From Azoarcus sp. DN11 (GTDB lineage: Bacteria > Pseudomonadota > Gammaproteobacteria > Burkholderiales > Rhodocyclaceae), in the NCBI RefSeq assembly GCF_003628555.1, contig NZ_CP021731.1:62001-126000 (forward strand): 64,000 bases of DNA, given 5' to 3'. The notes under the pieces are model-generated. The model saw only the letters and a program-made list of their open reading frames with translations, had not been told where the DNA came from and did no database searches. Shown piece after piece: positions 11,519 to 20,153 of this stretch; positions within the stretch are counted from its first letter, which is position 1; every line of letters starts with the position of its first letter. The position numbers were made by a program, and so were the translations under genes.

Positions 11519-12099
11519 TTCTCGACGTCGTTGAGCTCGTCGCGCGTGTTGATGTTGCGGAACGCGGCTTCCTCGTCGTCGAAGCGCACTTCGACGATCT
11601 TCAGCGTCGCATACCAGAAGTCGATCTTGCGCCCGCCGCCGGCGAGGAATTCGTCGAGGTGCGGCAGCACGTCGCGCCGGCACAGGCAGAACACCGGGTG
11701 CGGCTGGTCGAAGGTGCGCGCGACGGCGAGCTCGGCGCCGGCTTCGGCGAGGCCGCGATGCAGGCGTTCGACGAGGTCCTGCGGCAGGAAGGGCGAATCG
11801 CAGGGCGCGGTTGCGACGAGCGGATGCCGGGCGCGCGACAGCGCCGCGTGCAGGCCCGCGAGCGGGCCGGCGAAGCCGCCGATGTCGTCGGGGAACACGG
11901 GATGGCCGAAGGCGGCGTAGCGTTCGGCGTTCTGGTTGGCGTTGATGATGAGCTCATCGACCTGCGGGCCGAAGCGTTCGATCACCCATTCGGCCATCGG
12001 TCGCCCGCGCAGCTCGACCAGACCCTTGTCGACGCTGCCCATGCGGCGCCCCTGCCCGCCGGCGAGGATCACGCCGGTGATTTTCTCTCTCGCGTTCAT
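11515..12099 (-). CDS. mobA: Molybdenum cofactor guanylyltransferase MobA
   Basis: A 194-residue enzyme that transfers GMP from GTP to molybdopterin, giving the MGD cofactor. The nucleotide-binding motif GVILAGGQGRRMGSVDKGLV is complete. FPDDIGGFAGPLAGLHAAL and CDSPFLPQDLVERL carry the metal-binding and substrate residues, and the C-terminal FRNINTRDEL is the usual ending. The start overlaps the fdhD stop (ATGA) and the stop overlaps the regulator start, so the three genes form one tight unit. It supplies cofactor for the formate dehydrogenase encoded next door on the other strand. Confidence 0.95.
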   Translation of the reverse strand: MNAREKITGVILAGGQGRRMGSVDKGLVELRGRPMAEWVIERFGPQVDELIINANQNAERYAAFGHPVFPDDIGGFAGPLAGLHAALSRARHPLVATAPCDSPFLPQDLVERLHRGLAEAGAELAVARTFDQPHPVFCLCRRDVLPHLDEFLAGGGRKIDFWYATLKIVEVRFDDEEAAFRNINTRDELNDVEK

Positions 12100-12935
12100 C
12101 GCGTGAACCGCTCCTCGCCGGTGAATAGGAGGTAGTGCTTGCCCTGCGCGCGCCCGATCATCGTGAGCCCGATTCGGCGCGCGATCTCCCAGCCCATCTG
12201 CGTGAGGCCGGAGCGCGAGACGAGGAAGGGGATGCCCATCTGCGCGGTCTTGATGACCATCTCGGACGTGAGTCGGCCGGTCGTGTAGAAGATCTTGTCG
12301 CCGCCGTCGAGGCCGTCGAGCCACATCTGGCCGGCGATCGCGTCGACGGCGTTGTGGCGGCCGACGTCCTCGACGAACATCAGGATCTCGCAGCCGCCGC
12401 CCGCGCCCGGCGCTGCGAGCGCGCAGCCATGCACGGCGCCGGCCTGCTTGTAGATCGATTCGTGCACGCGCACCGCGTCCATCAGCGCGTACAGCGTCGC
12501 CTGCGACAGGCGGCGCTCGGCCGGCAGGCGGATCGCGTCGATCTCGTCCATCAGGCCGCCGAACACCGTGCCCTGGCCGCAGCCGGTGGTGACGGTGCGG
12601 CTGCCGAGGCGTTCCTCGGCGTCGATGAGGCCGTGGCGCGTGGTCACCGCGACGGCGTTGACCTCCCAGTCGACCTGCACGGATTCGATGTCGTCGAGGC
12701 TCGCGACGAGGCGCTGGTTGCGCAGCCAGCCGATCGTGAGCGCCTCGGGCGCGGCGCCCAGCGTCATCAGCGTGACGATCTCGCGGCGGTCGACGTAGAT
12801 CGTCAGCGGGAACTCGCCGGCGATCGGCGTCGGCACCGCTTCGCCGAGTTCGTTGACGGCCGGGATGGTCACCGTCAGGGGATGGCTCGCGTGGCTCAGC
12901 AGCGGGCGGCGCGGCGTGTCGGGGGCTGGGGGCAT
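12096..12935 (-). CDS. fdhD: Formate dehydrogenase accessory sulfurtransferase FdhD
   Basis: A 279-residue protein of the FdhD family, which passes sulfur from IscS to the molybdenum cofactor before insertion into formate dehydrogenase. Family segments seen: GEFPLTIYVDRREIVTLMTL, RTVTTGCGQGTVFGGL, KQAGAVHGCALA, FVEDVGRHNAVDAIAG and TSEMVIKTAQMGIPFLVSRS. The catalytic loop has one Cys (about residue 119) in C-G-Q-G, whereas the E. coli protein has a C-x-x-C pair. The ATG at 12935 is the best start; a TTG at 12992 and an ATG at 12983 are in frame upstream. A weak minus-strand promoter (TTGGCG 12992-12987, TAGAAT 12967-12962) would exclude those longer forms. Confidence 0.92.
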   Translation of the reverse strand: MPPAPDTPRRPLLSHASHPLTVTIPAVNELGEAVPTPIAGEFPLTIYVDRREIVTLMTLGAAPEALTIGWLRNQRLVASLDDIESVQVDWEVNAVAVTTRHGLIDAEERLGSRTVTTGCGQGTVFGGLMDEIDAIRLPAERRLSQATLYALMDAVRVHESIYKQAGAVHGCALAAPGAGGGCEILMFVEDVGRHNAVDAIAGQMWLDGLDGGDKIFYTTGRLTSEMVIKTAQMGIPFLVSRSGLTQMGWEIARRIGLTMIGRAQGKHYLLFTGEERFTR

Positions 12936-13069
12936 GGAGGTCGCAGGAAGGTTTGGCCGGTATTCTAGTGTGGCGGGCCGCATGTTCGCCAAGGGCCGCG
13001 GCGCGCGGGTCGCCCGGCGTCGCGGCTTCGCCTATCCTATGAGGGATCGAGTCACCCGGAGTTCGCCGC

Positions 13070-13537
13070 ATGGATCGCTTTCCCCTCGCCGTCATCATGG
13101 AGCGCCGCCGCCTGCAGAATCGCTGGGCGGACGAGGCGTGGGAGGCGGTCGGTGTCGTGCCGGCCTTCGGCGACAACCCGGCCGCGACGCGCCTGCTCGT
13201 CGCCGAGAGCGATCGCGACCAGTACCTCGTCGGCGGCTTCGCGCTCGAGCTCTTTCGCGACGAGGCGGACAACTACTTCCTCAACCTGAGTTCGCCGGTG
13301 CCCAAGGTGTTCGTGATGTGTCGGCGCGAGGACGGCGTCGCCAAGCCGCTCGTCGTCACCGTGAGCTACGGCGAGGCGGCGCGCCTGCTCGACTCGGGCG
13401 AGCAGGTCGATGGCGTGGCGATGCCGCGCGAGATCGCCGACTGGGTCGGCGAGTTCGTGAACCTGCATTACAAGCCGGAGCCGCGCAAGAAGGTGCGCCG
13501 CAACGACCCGTTCGCGCAGGATCGGGAACACCTATGA
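13070..13537 (+). CDS. DUF3305 protein of the formate dehydrogenase island
   Basis: A 155-residue soluble protein with no signal peptide. It begins FPLAVIMERRRLQNRWADEA and has ALELFRDEADNYFLNLSSP and VMCRREDGVAKPLVVTVSYGEA, segments typical of DUF3305. The family is found beside formate dehydrogenase genes in many proteobacteria but has no assigned activity. GGAG eight bases before the ATG is a good ribosome site. It overlaps the next gene by ATGA and is divergent from fdhD, so the 134-base gap between them must hold promoters for both halves of the island. Confidence 0.82.
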   Translation: MDRFPLAVIMERRRLQNRWADEAWEAVGVVPAFGDNPAATRLLVAESDRDQYLVGGFALELFRDEADNYFLNLSSPVPKVFVMCRREDGVAKPLVVTVSYGEAARLLDSGEQVDGVAMPREIADWVGEFVNLHYKPEPRKKVRRNDPFAQDREHL

Positions 13538-14091
13538 GCGACCGTTTCCTCTCCCGCTGGTCGCGCCTGAAGCGGCAGGGCGAGGCGCCGCCGAGCGCCC
13601 CGCCGCCGGCTTCGCCGGCGCCTGCGGCAGAGCCGGTGCCCGCCGCGCCCGCAACCGAAGCGGCACCTTCTGCCGCCGCCGCGGAGGCCGCGCTGCCGCC
13701 CGTCGACAGCCTGGACTTCGCCGCCGACTTCAGCGCCTTCATGCAGAAGGAGGTCAGCGAAGCGCTGCGCCGCACCGCACTGCGCAAGCTCTTCAGCGAT
13801 CCGCACTTCCACTTCGAGCAGATGGACAAGCTCGACATCTACATCGACGACTATTCCGTCTCCGATCCGATCCCCGCGGACGTGATGCAGCGCCTGCGCC
13901 AGTTCGAGGTTTTCCTCAAGGACGAGGAAGCCGCCGCGGCGGCGCCGGACGTGCCGGCGAAGGGGCCGGACGAGCAGGCGGACCCTGCCGCCGCAGCGCC
14001 CCCGTCGGGCAAGGCCGCAGCGCCCGCCGCGCAATCCGGGCCCTCGGGCGACTCCGATGCGGCCCCTGATCCTTCGCCGGACCCTGCATAA
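13534..14091 (+). CDS. DUF3306 protein of the formate dehydrogenase island
   Basis: A 185-residue protein. The short N-terminal MSDRFLSRWSRLKRQGEAPP leads into a Pro/Ala-rich linker. A conserved core follows (DSLDFAADFSAFMQKEVSEA, LRKLFSDPHFHFEQMDKLDI, SVSDPIPADVMQRLRQFEVF), then a second low-complexity Ala/Pro tail. This layout is that of DUF3306, the usual partner of DUF3305. No enzyme motif or membrane segment is present, so it is probably an assembly or interaction protein. Start and stop overlaps tie it to DUF3305. A strong terminator follows, separating the pair from the Fe-S genes downstream. Confidence 0.82.
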   Translation: MSDRFLSRWSRLKRQGEAPPSAPPPASPAPAAEPVPAAPATEAAPSAAAAEAALPPVDSLDFAADFSAFMQKEVSEALRRTALRKLFSDPHFHFEQMDKLDIYIDDYSVSDPIPADVMQRLRQFEVFLKDEEAAAAAPDVPAKGPDEQADPAAAAPPSGKAAAPAAQSGPSGDSDAAPDPSPDPA

Positions 14092-14109
14092 GGAATGCGA
14101 CATTTTGGG

Positions 14110-14146
14110 GACTGCGGGACATTTAGTCCCGCTTGAGTCTTTTTTT
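14110..14146 (+). terminator. Rho-independent terminator after the DUF3305/DUF3306 pair
   Basis: GCGGGAC (14114-14120) and GTCCCGC (14126-14132) form a perfect 7-bp stem with an ATTTA loop. The stem can extend by GACT/AGTC (14110-14113 with 14136-14139) across a small bulge. Seven Ts follow (14140-14146). It is one of the clearest terminators in the window. Confidence 0.8.
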
Positions 14147-14256
14147 GGCGCCGGGCGACGGTAAATCGAGGATCCCTGCTCCGTTCTCTTCCCGCGTCGA
14201 TGGTATGTCATCTGCTTGGCCTTCATCACTACCAACAGGCAGGCAGAACCCGAAAA

Positions 14257-16314
14257 GTGGAGAGACAGATCAGGCTGTGCGACTGCAACCGCAGTTTCAC
14301 GGTCGATGAAAAAGCCCTCGCGGCGGGCATCCAGGCGCCGCTGAAAGTCCATCACGAACTCTGCCGGCGCGAGATCGGCGAGGTCGAGTCCGCGCTCGCC
14401 TGCGGCGACGTGCTGGTCGGCTGTACGCAGGAGGCCGCACTCTTCGCCGAAGTCGCCGCCGAGCGGCCGGCCGCGCGCATCGACTTCTTCAATCTGCGCG
14501 AAAACGCCGGCTGGTCCGCCGAAGGCCGCGGTGCGACGCCCAAGATGGCGGCGCTGCTCGCGGCGGCGACCCTACCCGAGCCGGAGCCGGTGGCGGGCGT
14601 CACGCTCGTCGCCGGCAACCATCTGCTGATCGTCGGCGAAGCCGGGGCGGCGCTGGGCTGGGCCGAGCGGCTGGCGGCGCGCTTCGACGTGTCGGTGCTG
14701 CTCACCGGCGCGAGCCGTGATGCGGAATTGCCGACCGAACGGCGCTACCCGGTGTGGTCCGGCGCGGGCGTGAAGCTCTCCGGCCATCTCGGCGGCTTCG
14801 AGGTCGCGTGGACGCAGCAGAACCCGATCGACCTCGACCTGTGCGTGCGCTGCAACGCCTGTATCCGCGTCTGTCCCGAAGGGGCGATCGGCTGGGACTA
14901 TCAGGTCGACACCGCGCGCTGCCAGTCGCACCGCGCCTGCGTGACGGCCTGTGGCACGGTCGGCGCGATCGACTTCGCGCGCGCCGACGGGCAGCGCGAA
15001 GGCCGCTTCGACCTCGTGCTCGATCTTTCCGCCGAACCGCTGCTGAAGCGCGTCGAGCCGCCGCAGGGCTACGCCGCGCCGGGGCGCGATGCGCTCGACC
15101 AGGCGCTCGCCGTGCAGGCGCTGGGCGAGCTCGTCGGCGAATTCGAGAAGCCGCGCTACGTCGCGCTCGAGCCGAAACTGTGCGCGCACAGCCGCTCGCG
15201 CAAGACCGGCTGCACGAACTGCATCGAGTCCTGTTCGGCCGAAGCGATCGTGTCGGCAGGCGATGTCGTGCGCGTCGACCCCTACCTGTGCCAGGGCTGC
15301 GGCACCTGTTCGACGGTGTGCCCGACCGGCGCGCTCGCGGCGCAGTATCCGCGCGTCGAGGACCTCGGCCTGCGCGTGAAGACGGTGCTCGCGCGCTACC
15401 GCGACGCGGGCGGCGAGGCGCCCTGCCTGCTGTTCCATTCCGCCGAAGCCGGGCGCGCGCTGATTGAACGCCTCGCGCGCCGCGGCAAGGGCCTGCCCGC
15501 GCGCGTGATCCCGCTCGAAACCTGGAGCGCCGACGCGGTCGGCCTCGACTTGATGCTGGGCAGCGTCGCGCTCGGCGCCTGTCAGGTCGCGGTGCTCGCC
15601 GCCGGCACGCACGACGCGGCGCCCCTGCGGGCGCAGGCCGCGCATGCGCAGGCGATCCTCGCGGGCCTCGGCTACGCCGGCGAGCACCTGCGCATCATCG
15701 ACGCGGAAGACTGGAACGGACTCGAAGCCGCCCTGTGGGACTGGACTCCGGCGCAGGGCGTGAGCCCCGCGGCGACCTTCCGCCTCGTGCCGCGGAAGCG
15801 CGACACGCTCGATCTCGCGCTGCGCCATCTGCACGAATCGGCCCCCGCGCCGGTCACGGAAATCCCGTTGAAGGCCGGCGCGCCCTTCGGTGCGGTCGCG
15901 GTCAGCGACGCCTGCACGCTGTGCATGTCCTGCGTCGGCGCCTGCCCGACCGGGGCGCTCAATGCCGCGACGGACGCGATGCGCCTCGGCTTCCTCGAGA
16001 AGGCCTGCGTGCAGTGCGGCCTGTGCGCGAATTCCTGCCCCGAGAATGCGATCACGCTCACGCCGCGGCTGCTGCTCGACGAGTCGGCGCGCCGTAGCGT
16101 GCCGCTGAAGGAGGCGGAGATCTTTCACTGCGTCCGCTGCGGCGCCGCGATGGGCGCGAAGCCGATCATCGACGCGATGGTGAGCCGCCTTGCCGGGCAC
16201 GCGATGTTTGCCAGCGAGGCGCAGCGCCGGCGCCTGCACATGTGCGCCGACTGCCGCGTGATCGACCTGATGGAAAACGAGAACGGCACCAAAGCCTGGA
16301 ACATGACCGAATGA
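14257..16314 (+). CDS. Poly-ferredoxin-like 4Fe-4S protein of the formate dehydrogenase island
   Basis: A protein of about 685 residues rich in Cys. Ferredoxin-type clusters are CVRCNACIRVCP, CTNCIESC, CQGCGTCSTVCP, CTLCMSCVGACP and CVQCGLCANSCP. An N-terminal LCDCNRSF motif and a C-terminal HCVRCGAAMG plus MCADC add further Cys. No signal peptide or membrane span is seen, so it is cytoplasmic, and it could carry electrons to or from a maturation factor or an enzyme. Its stop overlaps the TorD-type gene. GTG 14257 was preferred because homologous proteins begin just before the LCDCNR motif; an in-frame ATG at 14200 would add 19 poorly conserved residues. The exact role is unknown. Confidence 0.82.
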   Translation: MERQIRLCDCNRSFTVDEKALAAGIQAPLKVHHELCRREIGEVESALACGDVLVGCTQEAALFAEVAAERPAARIDFFNLRENAGWSAEGRGATPKMAALLAAATLPEPEPVAGVTLVAGNHLLIVGEAGAALGWAERLAARFDVSVLLTGASRDAELPTERRYPVWSGAGVKLSGHLGGFEVAWTQQNPIDLDLCVRCNACIRVCPEGAIGWDYQVDTARCQSHRACVTACGTVGAIDFARADGQREGRFDLVLDLSAEPLLKRVEPPQGYAAPGRDALDQALAVQALGELVGEFEKPRYVALEPKLCAHSRSRKTGCTNCIESCSAEAIVSAGDVVRVDPYLCQGCGTCSTVCPTGALAAQYPRVEDLGLRVKTVLARYRDAGGEAPCLLFHSAEAGRALIERLARRGKGLPARVIPLETWSADAVGLDLMLGSVALGACQVAVLAAGTHDAAPLRAQAAHAQAILAGLGYAGEHLRIIDAEDWNGLEAALWDWTPAQGVSPAATFRLVPRKRDTLDLALRHLHESAPAPVTEIPLKAGAPFGAVAVSDACTLCMSCVGACPTGALNAATDAMRLGFLEKACVQCGLCANSCPENAITLTPRLLLDESARRSVPLKEAEIFHCVRCGAAMGAKPIIDAMVSRLAGHAMFASEAQRRRLHMCADCRVIDLMENENGTKAWNMTE

Positions 16315-16973
16315 ACGCACCCGCCGCGATCATCGAAGCACACCCGGCGCCGGCCGGCGACACGCTGATCCTGGGCGACGAGGACCGTGCCCGCGCCCAT
16401 CACTATGCGCTACTCGCGCGCCTGTTCTTCGCCGCGCCGGATGCTCCGCTGCTGGCGGCGCTCGCCGCGTCGGCACGCGTGATGGGCGACGGCGACTCGC
16501 CCTTCGCCCGCGCCTGGGCCGAGCTCGGCGAGTGCGCCGAACAGGCCGACGCGTCCGCGCTGCGCGACGAATACGACGCGCTCTTCTACGGCATCGGCCG
16601 CCCCGACGTGATGCTGTACGGCTCGTGGTACCTGGCCGGCTTCCTGATGGAGGAGCCGCTCGCCGAACTGCGCGACGACCTCGCCGAGCTGGGCCTCGCA
16701 CGCCGCGCCGGCGTCGCCGAGACCGAGGACCACATCGCCGCGCTCGCCGAGGTGATGCGCCACCTGGCGCTGACCGGCCCCGACGAGGCCGGCCTCGCGC
16801 GGCAGCGCCGCTTTTTCGTCCGTCATCTGCAGCCCTGGTACGCGCGCCTCGCCGACGCGCTCGCCGCGGCGCCGCAGGCACGGTTCTATGCCCGCACCGG
16901 TGCGCTGATGCGGGCGTTTTTCGACATCGAGAGCGAAGCTTTCGCAATGGAGCAGGGCGCCGCCGGTCACTAA
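16311..16973 (+). CDS. TorD/DmsD-type chaperone for the molybdoenzyme
   Basis: A 220-residue all-helical protein. ARAHHYALLARLFFAAPDAP, RDEYDALFYGIGRPDVMLYG (the family E-Y..LF motif) and GVAETEDHIAALAEVMRHL are typical of TorD-family redox-enzyme maturation proteins. These bind the twin-arginine signal peptide of a molybdoenzyme and keep it in the cytoplasm until cofactor is loaded. The client here should be the Tat-exported catalytic subunit encoded 260 bases downstream, and possibly the small Tat peptide in between. It begins by ATGA overlap with the Fe-S gene. Confidence 0.85.
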   Translation: MNAPAAIIEAHPAPAGDTLILGDEDRARAHHYALLARLFFAAPDAPLLAALAASARVMGDGDSPFARAWAELGECAEQADASALRDEYDALFYGIGRPDVMLYGSWYLAGFLMEEPLAELRDDLAELGLARRAGVAETEDHIAALAEVMRHLALTGPDEAGLARQRRFFVRHLQPWYARLADALAAAPQARFYARTGALMRAFFDIESEAFAMEQGAAGH

Positions 16974-17009
16974 GGACCGGACGAGGCGACCCGGCATGGG
17001 GGAAAGAGG

Positions 17010-17216
17010 ATGGAAGACAAAAAATCCGGCCTGCAGCGCCGTCATTTCCTGCTGACGCTCGGTGCCGGCGGTGCCGCTGCGGCAGCGGCGGTCGCGACCG
17101 TCGCGGGCAAGCCGGCCACCGTGGCCGCACCGCTCGCCGCGGCCGCGGGTGAGCCCGAAGCGGAGCGCGGCGTCAGCGAGCACGCCCGCAACTACTACCG
17201 CACTGCGCGCATCTAG
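17010..17216 (+). CDS. Small Tat-signal protein of formate dehydrogenase operons
   Basis: A 68-residue protein that is mostly a twin-arginine signal: LQRRHFLLTLGAGGAAAAAA followed by a short acidic and polar tail ending HARNYYRTARI. It matches the 'formate dehydrogenase region TAT target' family, found just before fdhA in many proteobacteria. Its function is unknown; it may be a small exported subunit or a chaperone-docking decoy. GGAAAGAGG stands seven bases before the ATG. The stop is 14 bases from the next gene, so the two are co-translated from one message. Confidence 0.85.
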   Translation: MEDKKSGLQRRHFLLTLGAGGAAAAAAVATVAGKPATVAAPLAAAAGEPEAERGVSEHARNYYRTARI

Positions 17217-17230
17217 GCGGGGGACACGCG

Positions 17231-20137
17231 ATGCTTACGAGGAAATCCACCCAGGCGACGGGCGCGGCCCGTCAGCTGCGCAGCTCGGCCGCGCGGCATT
17301 TCGGCCAGACCATGGACCGGCGCACCTTCCTGAAGCGCTCGGGTTTAGGCGTCGGCGTCGGCGCGCTCGCCGCGCAACTGCCCTATAACCTGATCGGCAG
17401 CGCCGATGCGGCCGCCCCCGCAGCGGCCGGCGCGGCAGGCGACACGAGCGTGCGCCGCACCGTGTGCACGCACTGTTCGGTCGGCTGCGCGATCGACGCA
17501 GTCGTCAAGAACGGCGTGTGGGTGCGCCAGGAGCCGGTGTTCGACTCGCCGATCAACCTCGGCGCGCACTGTGCCAAGGGCGCATCGGTGCGTGAGCACG
17601 GCCACGGCGAGCATCGCCTCAAGTACCCGATGAAGCTCGTCGACGGCAAGTACCAGAAGATCACCTGGGACCAGGCGATCCAGGAAGTCGGCGACCGCCT
17701 GCTGAAGATCCGCGAGGAATCCGGCCCCGACGCCGTGTACTGGATCGGCTCGTCGAAGCACAGCAACGAGCAGTCCTACCTGCTGCGCAAGTTCGTGTCC
17801 TTCTTCGGCACGAACAACATGGACCACCAGGCGCGCATCTGCCACTCGACCACCGTCGCCGGCGTCGCCAACACCTGGGGCTACGGCGCGATGACGAACT
17901 CCTACAACGACATGCAGAACGCGAAGGCGATGCTGTTCATCGGCTCCAACGCGGCCGAGGCGCACCCGGTGTCGCTGCTGCACATCCTGCATGCGAAGGA
18001 GAACGGGTCGAAGATGGTCGTCGTCGACCCGCGCTTCACGCGCACCGCGGCGAAGGCCGACTACTACGTGCGCATCCGCTCGGGCACCGACATCGCCTTC
18101 ATCTGGGGCCTGCTGTACCACATCTACCAGAACGGCTGGGAGGACAAGGAATACATCCGCCAGCGCGTGTTCGGCATGGACAAGGCGCACGAGGAGTTCA
18201 TGAAGTGGACGCCGGACCGCGTGCAGGAAGTCACCGGCGTGCCCGAGGAACAGGTGAAGAAGGTCGCCGAGACGCTGGCGAAGAACCGGCCGTCGACGGT
18301 CGTGTGGTGCATGGGCCAGACCCAGCACACCGTCGGCAACGCCAACGTGCGCGCGATGTGCATCCTGCAGCTCGCGCTCGGCAACGTCGGCGTTTCGGGC
18401 GGCGGCACGAACATCTTCCGCGGCCACGACAACGTGCAGGGCGCGACCGACGTCGGCCCCAACCCGGACTCGCTGCCCGGCTACTACGGCCTCGCGCCCG
18501 GCTCGTGGAAGCACTGGTGCAGGGTGTGGGGCGTCGACTACGAGTGGGTGAAGTCGCGCTACAGGTCCGAGGACCTGATGACCAAGTCCGGCATCACCGT
18601 GTCGCGCTGGATCGACGGCGTGCTCGAGAACCCGGAGCTCATCGACCAGCCCAACGGCAACCTGCGCGCGGTCGTGTACTGGGGGCACGCGCCGAACTCG
18701 CAGACGCGCGGCGCCGAGATGGTCGAGGCGATGAAGAAGCTCGACACCCTGGTCGTCATCGACCCCTATCCGTCGGCCACCGCCGCGATGGCGGCGATGG
18801 TGCGGAAGGACGGCGTGTACCTGCTGCCCGCGTGCACGCAGTTCGAGACCTCCGGCTCGGCCACCGCGTCGAACCGCTCGCTGCAATGGCGCGAGAAGGT
18901 GATCGAGCCGCTGTTCGAATCCAAGCCCGACCAGACGATCATGTATGCCTTCGCGAAGAAGTTCGGCTACGCCGACGAGCTCGTGAAGAACATCAAGCTC
19001 GTGAAGGACAAGCAGGGCTGGGACGAGCCCGAAACCGAGGACATCCTGCGCGAGATCAACCGCGGCACCTGGACGATCGGCTACAGCGGCCAGTCGCCCG
19101 AGCGGCTCAAGCTGCACATGCGGAACATGGCCACCTTCGACGTGAAGACGCTGAAGGCCAACGGCGGCCCGTGCGACGGCGAGTATTTCGGCCTGCCCTG
19201 GCCGTGCTACGGCACGCCCGAGCTCAAGCACCCCGGCACGCCCAACCTGTACGACACCTCGAAGCACGTGATGGACGGCGGCGGCAACTTCCGCGCCAAC
19301 TTCGGCGTCGAGCGCGACGGCGTGTCGCTGCTCGCCGGGGACGGTTCCGCGTCGAAGGGGTCCGAGCTGCAGATGGGCTACCCCGAGTTCGACGACGTGC
19401 TGCTGAAGAAGCTCGGCTGGTGGGATGAGCTCACCGACGCCGAGAAGGCCGCCGCCGAAGGCAAGAACTGGAAGACCGACCTGTCGGGCGGGATCATCCG
19501 CGTGACGATGAAGAACCACGGCGTGCACCCCTACGGCAACGCGCGCGCGCGCGCGCTGGTGTGGAACTTCCCCGACCCGATCCCGCTGCACCGCGAGCCG
19601 ATCTACTCGCCGCGCCCGGACCTCGTCGCGAAGTACCCGACGCACGACGACAAGATGAAGTTCTGGCGCCTGCCGACGCTGTACAAGTCGCTGCAGGAGA
19701 AGGTCAAGGACATCTCCAAGGAGTACCCGCTGATCATGACCTCGGGGCGCCTCGTCGAATACGAGGGCGGCGGCGAGGAGACGCGCTCCAACCCGTGGCT
19801 CGCCGAGTTGCAGCAGGAGATGTTCGCCGAGGTCAATCCGAAGGACGCCAACGACGCCGGCTTCCGCGACGGCGACTACATCTGGGTCGAATCGCCGACC
19901 AAGGCGAAGCTCAAGGTGCGCGCCCAGGTCACGCAGCGCGTGGCGCCGGGCACGGTGTTCCTGCCCTTCCACTTCTCCGGCTGGTGGCACGGCAAGGACA
20001 TGCTCGAGTTCTACCCCGAAGGCGCGGCGCCGATCGTCCGCGGCGAGGCGGTCAACACCGCGACGACCTATGGCTACGACTCGGTGACGATGATGCAGGA
20101 AACCAAGACCACCCTGTGCCGGGTTTCGAAGGCCTGA
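17231..20137 (+). CDS. fdhA: Formate dehydrogenase catalytic (alpha) subunit, Cys-type, Tat-exported
   Basis: A 968-residue molybdopterin oxidoreductase that oxidises formate to CO2 in the periplasm. The Tat signal is MDRRTFLKRSGLGVGVGALA at about residues 28-47. The proximal 4Fe-4S site is VCTHCSVGCAID (Cys about 79, 82, 86), with a fourth Cys in LGAHCAKGAS. The metal ligand is Cys about 204 in ARICHSTTVAG, where selenocysteine enzymes carry UGA, so no SelB system is needed. The C-terminal domain (VFLPFHFSGWWHGKDMLEF) closes the bis-MGD site. Order with the Fe-S and cytochrome subunits downstream makes a three-subunit membrane-bound enzyme. Size and motifs are normal. Confidence 0.95.
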   Translation: MLTRKSTQATGAARQLRSSAARHFGQTMDRRTFLKRSGLGVGVGALAAQLPYNLIGSADAAAPAAAGAAGDTSVRRTVCTHCSVGCAIDAVVKNGVWVRQEPVFDSPINLGAHCAKGASVREHGHGEHRLKYPMKLVDGKYQKITWDQAIQEVGDRLLKIREESGPDAVYWIGSSKHSNEQSYLLRKFVSFFGTNNMDHQARICHSTTVAGVANTWGYGAMTNSYNDMQNAKAMLFIGSNAAEAHPVSLLHILHAKENGSKMVVVDPRFTRTAAKADYYVRIRSGTDIAFIWGLLYHIYQNGWEDKEYIRQRVFGMDKAHEEFMKWTPDRVQEVTGVPEEQVKKVAETLAKNRPSTVVWCMGQTQHTVGNANVRAMCILQLALGNVGVSGGGTNIFRGHDNVQGATDVGPNPDSLPGYYGLAPGSWKHWCRVWGVDYEWVKSRYRSEDLMTKSGITVSRWIDGVLENPELIDQPNGNLRAVVYWGHAPNSQTRGAEMVEAMKKLDTLVVIDPYPSATAAMAAMVRKDGVYLLPACTQFETSGSATASNRSLQWREKVIEPLFESKPDQTIMYAFAKKFGYADELVKNIKLVKDKQGWDEPETEDILREINRGTWTIGYSGQSPERLKLHMRNMATFDVKTLKANGGPCDGEYFGLPWPCYGTPELKHPGTPNLYDTSKHVMDGGGNFRANFGVERDGVSLLAGDGSASKGSELQMGYPEFDDVLLKKLGWWDELTDAEKAAAEGKNWKTDLSGGIIRVTMKNHGVHPYGNARARALVWNFPDPIPLHREPIYSPRPDLVAKYPTHDDKMKFWRLPTLYKSLQEKVKDISKEYPLIMTSGRLVEYEGGGEETRSNPWLAELQQEMFAEVNPKDANDAGFRDGDYIWVESPTKAKLKVRAQVTQRVAPGTVFLPFHFSGWWHGKDMLEFYPEGAAPIVRGEAVNTATTYGYDSVTMMQETKTTLCRVSKA

Positions 20138-20153
20138 GGGAGGGGAGAACGAT

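Noticed and set aside
14092..14132. Sequence reminiscent of an insertion-sequence end before the terminator
   Set aside because: No transposase remnant, matching second end or target duplication is present; the stem-loop with T-run is fully explained as a terminator.
14200..14256. Upstream ATG for the poly-ferredoxin gene
   Set aside because: The added 19 residues are not like family N-termini and no ribosome site precedes the ATG. The GTG at 14257 was preferred, though the longer form cannot be excluded.
17831..17860. Selenocysteine at the formate dehydrogenase active site
   Set aside because: The codon is TGC (Cys about 204), not TGA, and no stop interrupts the frame.
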